A stretch of DNA of 12,438 nucleotides from Candidatus Parcubacteria bacterium (GTDB lineage Bacteria > Patescibacteriota > Minisyncoccia > Phycocordibacterales > Phycocordibacteraceae). The notes beneath the pieces are model-generated. The model was not told the DNA's origin. It ran no database searches and worked only from the letters and a program-made list of their open reading frames with translations. The DNA is taken from contig JAKEFE010000029.1 in assembly GCA_022616215.1 (NCBI GenBank), positions 1 to 12,438 on the forward strand, in the 5' to 3' direction. This document shows positions 5,876 through 12,180 of the stretch, piece by piece; positions within the stretch are counted from its first letter, which is position 1; each line of letters opens with the position of its first letter. Made by a program: the position numbers and the translations under genes.

Positions 5876-6027
5876 CCACGGAATGGGCGCCTCGGAGCGG
5901 AGCGCAAAGAAACGGCACCTGGCGAGTAGAAAAATCGGGTCTGTTTGAGCGAAACGAGTGAGCCGATTTTCGTCCCGAGCCGTGCTGTTTCTTCGCTCGG
6001 GAGCGACTCTTCGCGTCAATTCCGTGG
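5876..6027. repeat. Long imperfect palindrome, copy A, behind nrdB
   Basis: About 150 bp, starting 12 nt after the nrdB stop. Outer arms CCACGGAAT (5876-5884)/ATTCCGTGG (6019-6027); middle arms AAAGAAACGGCAC (about 5905-5917)/GTGCTGTTTCTT (5983-5994); apical stem AAAATCGG (5931-5938)/CCGATTTT (5963-5970). The apical loop contains CTGTTTGAGCG (5941-5951). The flanks GGCGAGTAG (5921-5929) and CGAGCCG (5976-5982) and the loop core recur in copy B at 11244-11402. The left arm also contains a nested local hairpin, CTCCGAG (5862-5868)/CTCGGAG (5891-5897). The rest of the 5720-6039 gap holds the 3D-gene promoter region and no ORF I can support. Confidence 0.75.
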
Positions 6028-6039
6028 TCCTCGCGAGCA

Positions 6040-7074
6040 TCACCAACTCAACTGCCCCCCAGTCTTGTATTCCGTCACCCGCGTCTCAAAGAAGTTTTTT
6101 TCCTTGTTGAGGTCTACCGCCTCGCTCATCCAGGTAAAGGGGTTTGTTACGTTATATTGGGAGGCAAGTCCCACTCTCTCCAGACGCCGGTCTGCAATGT
6201 GTTCAATGTATTGTTTGAAGCCAGCCGCGTTCATGCCAAAGATGCCGCGCGGGAATACCTCGGTGGCAAAGGTGTATTCAAGCACCACTGCCCTTTTTAC
6301 CAAATCAATAATTCTCTGCTGAAATTCCTTTGTCCAGAGTTCCGGCTGTTCTTCCTTAATCGCGTTAATCATGTTGATGCCGAAATTGAGGTGCTGGGAC
6401 TCGTCGCGCATGATGTATTGGATTTGTTCCGCGCTTCCCGTCAATTTGTTTTGCCGTTGGAAACCAAACATCACCGCAAAGGATGAGTAGAAGAAAATGC
6501 CTTCCATGATGAGTGAAAATACACACAAGTTCTCAAGAAACTTCTGATCATTTTCAAAGGTGCCAGTTTTGAACGCCGGAGCAAAAATGCCTTCGTTTAA
6601 TGCGAGCACCATGTTGTCTTTGTCATAGATTGCCTTGACTTCCCGATACATATTGAAAATCTTGCTCTCATCCATGCCAAGCGATTCCACAATGTATTGG
6701 TATGCGTGCGTGTGTACGGCTTCTTCGTACCCCTGCCGGAGAAGATACATGCGGCATTCAGGGCTTGTTACGTGCTTGTAGAGCGCCAGTACTACGTTGT
6801 TGGCCGCGATAGAGTCAGCGGTGGTGAAAAATCCGAGTACGGTTTCAAACGCTTTTCGTTCGTCGCTCGTGAGCGCAGACGAACTCCGCCACTGCTCAAT
6901 GTCGCGCTGCATGGAGATTTCGGTGGGAAGCCAATGGTTTGCATTCCCCGCCATGTACGCATCCCACGCAAACGTATGCCGCATCGGATAGAGTTGAATA
7001 ACATCTGCATCTACGCCATTAATGATGCGACGCTTGTTGATATCAACGACTCCGGCTCCTTTGGTGATGGGCAT
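6040..7074 (-). CDS. nrdB: Ribonucleoside-diphosphate reductase, class I beta subunit
   Basis: 344-residue R2 subunit that holds the diiron-tyrosyl radical cofactor and starts ribonucleotide reduction in NrdA. All expected residues are present: metal ligands Asp87, Glu118, His121, Glu191, Glu225 and His228, and radical Tyr125 (pattern E-x-x-H-x-x-x-Y in YEEAVHTHAYQY). This distinguishes it from Ic-type proteins with Phe and from radical-less variants. The C-terminal end GGQLSW gives the flexible tail that docks on the alpha subunit. ATG 7074 has neither an SD nor a -10 box at 6-8 nt, so the mRNA probably has a leader, from the TATAAG element at 7192-7200 or from read-through of the sigma gene. 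It is separated from nrdA by a small gene, a remnant ORF and a sigma factor, an unusual order. Confidence 0.95.
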   Translation of the reverse strand: MPITKGAGVVDINKRRIINGVDADVIQLYPMRHTFAWDAYMAGNANHWLPTEISMQRDIEQWRSSSALTSDERKAFETVLGFFTTADSIAANNVVLALYKHVTSPECRMYLLRQGYEEAVHTHAYQYIVESLGMDESKIFNMYREVKAIYDKDNMVLALNEGIFAPAFKTGTFENDQKFLENLCVFSLIMEGIFFYSSFAVMFGFQRQNKLTGSAEQIQYIMRDESQHLNFGINMINAIKEEQPELWTKEFQQRIIDLVKRAVVLEYTFATEVFPRGIFGMNAAGFKQYIEHIADRRLERVGLASQYNVTNPFTWMSEAVDLNKEKNFFETRVTEYKTGGQLSW

Positions 7075-7093
7075 AAAGAACAGTGGTTGGTAA

Positions 7094-7225
7094 GTGGGAA
7101 AATCCGCTTAGACCTTTATTTTCGCGCGTATCAGGGAGCACTGCAAGGGGATAAGTCGCTAGTGGGAAATTGTGTAGCAGTCAGAATATGGCTTATACCA
7201 AGGTTAAATGAGCGATGGTGGGAAA
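7094..7225 (-). repeat. Three copies of TTTCCCAC upstream of nrdB
   Basis: The minus strand carries TTTCCCAC (plus strand GTGGGAAA) at 7094-7101, 7162-7169 and 7218-7225, two in the predicted nrdB leader and one upstream of the TATAAG box. An 8-mer three times in 132 bp is more than expected by chance, so it may be a regulator site, but no known NrdR-box pattern was seen. Confidence 0.35.
7192..7200 (-). promoter_or_regulatory. Extended -10 candidate (TGG-TATAAG) for nrdB
   Basis: Minus strand TGG then TATAAG, five of six matches to TATAAT plus the TG extension. It would give nrdB a leader of about 110 nt. No -35 seen. This leader differs from the leaderless layout of most genes here. Confidence 0.45.
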
Positions 7226-7231
7226 GACGGT

Positions 7232-7255
7232 GCCGACGGAATCCCGTCCGCCGGC
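7232..7255. terminator. Hairpin behind the sigma factor gene, weak terminator candidate
   Basis: GACGG (7235-7239) and CCGTC (7244-7248) pair over a 4-nt loop, with an outer GCC/GGC (7232-7234, 7253-7255). It lies about 36 nt behind the sigma stop. On the minus strand only a short T3 follows; on the plus strand TTTTT follows at 7262-7266, but no plus-strand gene precedes it. Confidence 0.35.
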
Positions 7256-7290
7256 GCTAGCTTTTTGCCCTATCCCTCCTACCATGAATA

Positions 7291-7839
7291 CTAAGAGCCC
7301 TCGGACGTATAACGAGCCGTGAGATGTGCAAGCATTTCCCGCGCTCGGGACAACCGAGATTTGACGGTTCCGATTGGTATATTGAGCTCCTGTGCGGCGG
7401 CTTCAAGGCTCATTCCCTGTATACCGATAAGAAACAAGACTGTTTGATGCTGATCACTCAACTGACTCATGGCTTCTATGGCCTCTGCAAGTTCAGCGCG
7501 TATGTTTAGTATACGCTCAGCATCATGCGGGTCTTCCGCTTCGGAAAAATCGTCCCGTAATACTTCCTTCTTTTTCCTTAGAGAAGTGAGAAACGTGTTT
7601 TTCATAATCGTCAGTAGCCACGAGCGAAGATGTGAACCGGGCGTAAAGCTCTCCCAGTGCTGGAGCGCCTTTGTGAGCGTGGTCTGCACTAAATCTTCTG
7701 CGGTGGAATGGTCCCGTGCTAAAAAGTTCGCAGATTTTTTGAGCGATGCCAGTAGCTCCGGTTCCGTAAGTTGTCTCTTAAACGACTCAAAGGCAACGTT
7801 GACCAGTTCTTTGCCTCGTTCAGCTTTCGAGAAATTCAT
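7291..7839 (-). CDS. ECF-type RNA polymerase sigma factor
   Basis: 182-residue sigma-70 family protein with only regions 2 and 4, as in ECF sigma factors. Region 2 spans about 25-92 (AEDLVQTTLTKALQHWESF, then LRSWLLTIMKNTFLTSLRKK, the -10 binding part). Region 4 spans about 117-170, with the helix-turn-helix MSLEAAAQELNIPIGTVKSR at 143-162 that would read the -35 element. A short acidic linker (98-108) joins them. No anti-sigma gene or membrane regulator lies next to it, so control may be transcriptional or through the small ORF 4 nt upstream. The ATG 7839 follows TAGAAT by 6 nt with no SD, a leaderless layout. Position between nrdA and nrdB raises the possibility of a link to dNTP or stress control, which is only context. 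Confidence 0.9.
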   Translation of the reverse strand: MNFSKAERGKELVNVAFESFKRQLTEPELLASLKKSANFLARDHSTAEDLVQTTLTKALQHWESFTPGSHLRSWLLTIMKNTFLTSLRKKKEVLRDDFSEAEDPHDAERILNIRAELAEAIEAMSQLSDQHQTVLFLIGIQGMSLEAAAQELNIPIGTVKSRLSRAREMLAHLTARYTSEGS

Positions 7840-7843
7840 ACTT

Positions 7844-7918
7844 CTATTCTACCGTGTAGCCCCAGCCGAGCTGGCATGCTTTTGGGTGTTCGTAGAGTTG
7901 ATTAGGGATAACTTCCAT
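7844..7918 (-). pseudogene. 24-aa ORF: truncated copy of the DUF1653-like gene, or a leader peptide
   Basis: From ATG 7918 it reads MEVIPNQLYEHP and stops 12 codons later, 4 nt before the sigma start. The first 34 nt match the start of the neighbouring small gene (MDVIPNRVYDHH) at 28 positions. Of the six differences, two are silent and the others give conservative or mild changes (D to E twice, R to Q, V to L). After that the similarity ends. It has its own TAGAAT-N6-ATG promoter-like element. So it is either the remnant of a tandem duplication or a peptide still translated ahead of the sigma factor. Confidence 0.55.
7846..7851 (-). promoter_or_regulatory. -10 box TAGAAT for the sigma factor gene, leaderless layout
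   Basis: Minus strand TAGAAT, 6 nt, ATG 7839. The box overlaps the stop codon of the 24-aa ORF. No -35 match. Confidence 0.5.
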
Positions 7919-7924
7919 GAGGGT

Positions 7925-7930
7925 ATTCTA
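7925..7930 (-). promoter_or_regulatory. -10 box TAGAAT before the 24-aa ORF, leaderless layout
   Basis: Second TAGAAT-N6-ATG arrangement, 79 bp upstream of the first. Its TAG is the stop codon of the DUF1653-like gene. Confidence 0.45.
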
Positions 7931-8158
7931 CACTAGCAAAGCCAGAGAGAAACGCGGCTTCATTGTTCCGTCTGGCCACTTAATTACCTCAGTGAATTCT
8001 GAAATATCTCGGCACTTCACTCTCCCGTAGGTGAGCGATACATACACAACTATTTGATCTTTGCCTTTCCGTGCATTAGTAGATTCATCCGCAACAAAGA
8101 GCACTAAATACCTACCTCCTCCATGGTGGTCGTAGACTCGGTTAGGAATAACGTCCAT
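7928..8158 (-). CDS. DUF1653-like small protein
   Basis: 76-residue protein. The pattern NRVYDHHGGGRYLVLFVA (6-23), then QIVVYVSLTYG (35-45) and RDISEFTEVIKWPDGTMKPRF (50-70), fits the DUF1653 family: a short beta-rich domain with Y-x-H near the start, V-V-Y at the centre and R-x-x-x-x-F towards the end. Its biochemical role is not known. The ATG shares one base with the nrdA stop (TAATG), so it is almost certainly translated by coupling with nrdA and has no promoter of its own. It shares its first 12 codons with the truncated ORF downstream. Confidence 0.75.
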   Translation of the reverse strand: MDVIPNRVYDHHGGGRYLVLFVADESTNARKGKDQIVVYVSLTYGRVKCRDISEFTEVIKWPDGTMKPRFSLALLV

Positions 8159-11022
8159 TAGCCCTGGCAGCTCTCGCAGATGCCGACTTCTTCTCCTTGG
8201 GAAACGCGCGCCATCTTTTCTTCGAGCACTTCCTTGCTTATTGAGGGCACGGGAGTTGCCTCTGCCACCACTTCTGCGACGGTTGCGCTTACTTCAGGAG
8301 TTTCAATAGAAGCCATGGCCGCGGACACTATTTTTCCGCCACGAAGGTGCGTTGCGCCGTACTCTGCCGTTGAGACCGTGGATTTCTCTACTTGAGAGGC
8401 ACCAAGGGAGCGCAGGTAGTACGTGGTCTTGAGGCCGAGCCTCCATGCGTGGAAATAAATGTCGGAGAGCTCGCGGCCAGAGGTACCGCCGTAGAAGATG
8501 TTCAAAGACTGCGACTGGTCTATCCATTTTGCACGTCGCGCGGCCTGTTCAATGAGCCACGTGAGTTCAATTTCAAACACCTCTTTGTACTTGCGCTTTA
8601 TCTCCGGCGGCACCTCGGAAATATTCTGCACGCTGCCGTCGTAGTATTTGAGCTTGTTTAACATGCCGGCATTCCACAAGCCTGCCGCTTTCAAGTCCTC
8701 AATAAGATAGCGGTTGAGAATGACGAAATCCCCGTGCATGTTGGATTTCACGTAGAGGTTTTTGTAAATCGGTTCGGCCGCCGGAATACAGCCGACGATG
8801 TTTGCGGTGGTTGCCGTGGGCGCAATCGCCATCGTGTTTGAATTGCGCATACCGTATTGCTTCACATGCGCGCGCACGGGAGTCCAGTCGAGCTTCCCGC
8901 CGCGCGGTAGCGGTATCTCCTCGCCGCGCTCTTTTTCAAGAAGGTCAAGGGTGTCTTGCGGAAAGAGATTGCGGTCCCATTTGCTGCCTTTGTACGTCTC
9001 GTACGTACCGCGCTCGCGGGCAAGCTCGGAAGAGGCAAGGATGGCGTGATACGCGACCACTTCCATGCTCTCGTCTGAAAACGCGACCGCCTCATCCGAA
9101 TCAAAGTAGATGTTAAGCATGTAGAGCGCGTCATGCAGTCCCCGCACGCCAAGACCCACCGGACGATGGCGCATGTTGCTTCTTTTGGCGTCTTCGGTTG
9201 CGTAGAAATTGATATCAATGATGTTATCAAGCATGCGCATGGCAGTCTTCACCACGCGTGCCACAAGCGGTGTGTCAAAGGCACCGTCGACGACAAAACG
9301 CGCGAAGTTCAAAGAACCCAGGTTGCACACCGCCGTCTCGTTGGCAGACGTGTTGAGCGTGATTTCTGTGCAGAGATTTGAGTTGTGCACCACACCCACG
9401 TGATCTTGCGGGCTCCTGACATTGCTTGGATCTTTCCACGTAATCCACGGATGCCCCGTCTCAAAAAGCATGGCGAGCATTTTCTTCCACATGTCGCTTG
9501 CGGGCAGGCGCTTAAAGAGGCGCATGTTCCCTGCCTCTGCCATGCGCTCGTATTCCTCATACCGCTTTTCAAAGGCCGCGCCGTAGAGGTCGTGGAGATC
9601 CGGCACCTCGTCCGGAGAAAACAATGTCCACGTCCCCCCGTCGCGCACCCGCTTCATAAAGAGGTCGGGAATCCAGGAAGCGGTATTGATGTCATGGGTC
9701 CTGCGCCGTTCATCGCCCGTGTTCTTTCGCAGTTCAAGGAAGTCCAAGATGTCGTAGTGCCACACCTCCATATATACCGCGGCCGCGCCGCGTTTTTTGC
9801 CGCTTCGGTTGATGGAAACGGTAACGTCGTTTGCTATTTTCAAAAACGGAATCACGCCTTGACTTTCCACCCCCGTGCCTTTGATGTGGGCGCCGGTGGC
9901 GCGAAGCGGCGTGTAGTCGGTCCCCGTGCCGCCCGCGTACTTCAAGAGCTGCGCATTGTCGGCGTAATTTTTGAAAATGGCATGAAGATCGTCCGGGACG
10001 GTGTTCAAAAAACACGACGAGAGCTGCGGCCGCGTAAAACCGGCATGAAAAAGCGTGGGAGAGGACGGCGTGTAGTAGAAATCGCTCATCACGTCGTAAA
10101 ACTCTTTCACTTTTTCCTCGCGCACCGCAGGGGATTCAAGGAGCGCCGTACCCATCGCAACGCGCATCCAAAACATCTGCGGCGTCTCAAGCGCACGCTT
10201 CCCATTCTCGTTATCGCGAAGTAGATACTTGTCGTAAATGGTCTGGAGTCCCATGTACTCAAAGTGATAGTCGCGGGAAAGATCAAACGAGCGGGACAGG
10301 GTGTCAAGATTAAACGATAATAGCCGCTCATCAAGCCGGCCGATGGCAACGCCCCGCGCGATGCTCCCGGCAAACGCGGCGGCATGAGTGTTGCTCTGTT
10401 CAGATTCTCGCACATTGTCTCGCCCGAGCACTTCTTCGTATATCGTTTTGAGCAAGAGGCGCGCGGCAAGTTTGCTGTAGGCATGATCGCGCTCAATCAT
10501 GCTCCGCACGACCATAATGAGCGCCTTCATGATGTCTTCGGTCGTGATGCCTTCGTAAAGCTCGTACTTGAGTCCGGTCATGATAGCATCCACGTCAATG
10601 GCTACGCCGTCGGGAATGTATTTGGCAAGCAGTTTTCGTATCGGCGCTTCCGAATACGCCTCACGCGCTCCGGAACGCGTCGTAACGTGTATGCCTTCTT
10701 CTTCTATCTTTTCAATGAGCTCTTGTTGTTCTACTTCGCGAATTTTTGCGTGCTCATACCGATAAATGATGTAACTTTTTGCGACGGCAAGGTATCCCTC
10801 GCGCATAAGGATAAGCTCAACGCGATCCTGCACATCTTCAACGGTCGGCGTGGCTTCCGGATATGCTTTTTCAAGTTCCGTAACGACAAAATGTGTCATG
10901 CCATGCAGTTTGTCTTGGGGAACCGCAACATTCATCGCCAAAAACGCCTTTCTCATCGCGTTCGTTATCTTTTCTGCACTGAAATCTACGATTGCACCGG
11001 TCCTTTTTTTGATGTGTCGCAT
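8158..11022 (-). CDS. nrdA: Ribonucleoside-diphosphate reductase, class I alpha subunit
   Basis: 954-residue catalytic subunit that reduces ribonucleotides to deoxyribonucleotides. An N-terminal ATP-cone (about 1-95, starting RHIKKRTGAIVDF) gives allosteric activity control. The active site is complete (ATG numbering): Cys337 in SSCFLN, Asn549-Cys551-Glu553 in NLCTE, the partner Cys566 in AVCNLGSLN, and the radical-path tyrosine pair in TTYYLRSLGAS. The C-terminal CESCQG (Cys949 and Cys952) is the swinging thiol pair reduced by thioredoxin or glutaredoxin. Between the core and this tail lies an Ala/Val/Glu-rich linker of about 60 residues. ATG 11022 was chosen over the in-frame TTG at 11031; no SD or close -10 box is visible. 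The stop overlaps the next gene. Confidence 0.96.
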   Translation of the reverse strand: MRHIKKRTGAIVDFSAEKITNAMRKAFLAMNVAVPQDKLHGMTHFVVTELEKAYPEATPTVEDVQDRVELILMREGYLAVAKSYIIYRYEHAKIREVEQQELIEKIEEEGIHVTTRSGAREAYSEAPIRKLLAKYIPDGVAIDVDAIMTGLKYELYEGITTEDIMKALIMVVRSMIERDHAYSKLAARLLLKTIYEEVLGRDNVRESEQSNTHAAAFAGSIARGVAIGRLDERLLSFNLDTLSRSFDLSRDYHFEYMGLQTIYDKYLLRDNENGKRALETPQMFWMRVAMGTALLESPAVREEKVKEFYDVMSDFYYTPSSPTLFHAGFTRPQLSSCFLNTVPDDLHAIFKNYADNAQLLKYAGGTGTDYTPLRATGAHIKGTGVESQGVIPFLKIANDVTVSINRSGKKRGAAAVYMEVWHYDILDFLELRKNTGDERRRTHDINTASWIPDLFMKRVRDGGTWTLFSPDEVPDLHDLYGAAFEKRYEEYERMAEAGNMRLFKRLPASDMWKKMLAMLFETGHPWITWKDPSNVRSPQDHVGVVHNSNLCTEITLNTSANETAVCNLGSLNFARFVVDGAFDTPLVARVVKTAMRMLDNIIDINFYATEDAKRSNMRHRPVGLGVRGLHDALYMLNIYFDSDEAVAFSDESMEVVAYHAILASSELARERGTYETYKGSKWDRNLFPQDTLDLLEKERGEEIPLPRGGKLDWTPVRAHVKQYGMRNSNTMAIAPTATTANIVGCIPAAEPIYKNLYVKSNMHGDFVILNRYLIEDLKAAGLWNAGMLNKLKYYDGSVQNISEVPPEIKRKYKEVFEIELTWLIEQAARRAKWIDQSQSLNIFYGGTSGRELSDIYFHAWRLGLKTTYYLRSLGASQVEKSTVSTAEYGATHLRGGKIVSAAMASIETPEVSATVAEVVAEATPVPSISKEVLEEKMARVSQGEEVGICESCQG

Positions 11023-11243
11023 ACTCGTCAAGGGTTACTGTTTGTAATCCGACCGGGAGCGCGGCGACGGGACTGAAAGGGCGCTTCTCCGGACGCGGGC
11101 ACTATTGGAACTTTATGATAGCTCACAATCTCGGCAAAACGAGCTGTTGATATCGTTCGTCCCGACACACATCTCGCGAGGCGCAAGATGCCTCGCCAAA
11201 AAAGCAAGCAACCACGAGCTTTCCCAGCATCCAAACGGGCGAG
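11023..11243. other. Intergenic region upstream of nrdA
   Basis: No ORF here is supportable. It holds a 7-bp inverted repeat GCGAGGC (11176-11182)/GCCTCGC (11190-11196) with a 7-nt loop, and a smaller CTCG/CGAG hairpin further left. A minus-strand TATCAT lies about 90 nt before nrdA, but I cannot name a convincing nrdA promoter. Confidence 0.4.
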
Positions 11244-11402
11244 CCAAGACCACCACAAGGCTTCGCGGGAACGTCCGAAAATTAAGGAGGCGAGTAGCGC
11301 AATCGTACTGTTTGAGCGTAGTGAGTTTACGATTGCGCGTTAGGCGAGCCGACTATCATTTTCGTGACGTGGGAGCGGGGCTCGCCTTGTGGTGGTGCTT
11401 GG
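11244..11402. repeat. Long imperfect palindrome, copy B, behind the ABC permease gene
   Basis: About 159 bp, starting 7 nt after the permease stop. Outer arms CCAAGACCACCACAAGGC (11244-11261)/GCCTTGTGGTGGTGCTTGG (11384-11402) differ by about one indel. Middle arms ACGTCCGAAAAT and, opposite, ATTTTCGTGACGT. The apical stem GCGCAATCGTA (11297-11307)/TACGATTGCGC (11328-11338) is 11 bp and perfect. The loop is CTGTTTGAGCGTAGTGAGTT (11308-11327). The flanks GGCGAGTAG and CGAGCCG and the loop core are shared with copy A at 5876-6027; stems and outer arms are not. Confidence 0.8.
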
Positions 11403-11409
11403 CGAGCGG

Positions 11410-12180
11410 CTAGTTTTTGAATCCGGTGCCGCGAATGAACATGAAAAGGGTGATGAGGAAGAAAATCACGGTCAGACCAGAAAGCACCGAAAAAGAGAGC
11501 CCGACGCCCACGTCCGTGATGCCCAAAATGCCGTATCTAAACGCATCAACCATGTAGAGGACGGGATTGAAAAGAGAAAGCGTTCTCCATGGCTCCGGCA
11601 GAAGATCAATGGAATAAAAAACGCCGCCAAGGTACGTAAGAGGAGTCAGAACGAACGTCGGAATGATATTGATGGCATCAAAACTCTTGGCAAAAAAGCC
11701 GTTGACGAGGCCGGCAAGAGAAAAAAGGAGCGCGGTCAAAAATCCTGCCGCAAAAACCATACCAACGGAGTAGAGCGTAAGCTCGGTGAAAAAAAGTGAG
11801 GTGAGAATGACGAGAAAACCGGTCAAAAACCCGCGCACCACCCCGCCCATCACAAACCCGGTGACGACAGCCCATGACGGCATGGGAGAAACGAGGAGTT
11901 CGTCAAGCGTGTGTATCCACTTGGCAAAATAAAATGTGGAGACGGTGTTGATGTACGCGGACGTGATGATGGTCATCATCACAAGACCCGGCATAATAAA
12001 CTGCATGTACGAGAAACCCTCAATAGCCGAGACTTGACTTCCGATGAATCCGCCAAAGATGGCAAAATAGAGTGTCGTGGTGATTATGGGAGGCAGGAGC
12101 GTTTGCGACCAGATACGGAAGATACGTATGGTGTCTTTGCGTATCATCGTATAAAGACCGACGAAGGTGGGGTTTTTCAT
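11410..12180 (-). CDS. ABC-2 type transporter permease
   Basis: 256-residue integral membrane protein with about six hydrophobic segments (near 28-48, 61-80, 103-130, 136-158, 171-190, 228-250). The stretch NPVLYMVDAFRYGILG (205-220) before the last membrane helix is typical of ABC-2 exporters of the DrrB/YadH type, which move lipids, polysaccharides or drugs out of the cell. Its ATG lies inside the stop of the ATPase gene (ATGA, 4-nt overlap), so both are translated together and form one exporter. Substrate cannot be inferred. The long palindrome, copy B, begins 7 nt behind the stop. Confidence 0.9.
   Translation of the reverse strand: MKNPTFVGLYTMIRKDTIRIFRIWSQTLLPPIITTTLYFAIFGGFIGSQVSAIEGFSYMQFIMPGLVMMTIITSAYINTVSTFYFAKWIHTLDELLVSPMPSWAVVTGFVMGGVVRGFLTGFLVILTSLFFTELTLYSVGMVFAAGFLTALLFSLAGLVNGFFAKSFDAINIIPTFVLTPLTYLGGVFYSIDLLPEPWRTLSLFNPVLYMVDAFRYGILGITDVGVGLSFSVLSGLTVIFFLITLFMFIRGTGFKN

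Noticed and set aside
7075..7290. NrdR box or cobalamin riboswitch before nrdB
   Set aside because: No match to the NrdR consensus pair and no recognisable riboswitch core could be found by eye.
7291..7839. Adjacent anti-sigma factor
   Set aside because: No membrane-anchored or zinc anti-sigma-like ORF lies on either side of the sigma gene within the window.
9385..10224. 279-codon plus-strand frame opposite nrdA
   Set aside because: It is the antisense shadow of the well-conserved nrdA gene and resembles no family.
11028..11258. 76-codon minus-strand frame upstream of nrdA
   Set aside because: Trp/Arg-rich composition typical of non-coding GC-rich DNA, runs through hairpins and into the end of nrdA's alternative start; no start signals.
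11297..11351. GCGTTAGGC in copy B looks like the 3' end of an integron attC site
   Set aside because: Only one box is present; the matching RYYYAAC box at the other end is absent, copy A lacks GTTAGGC, and there is no integrase or gene cassette nearby.
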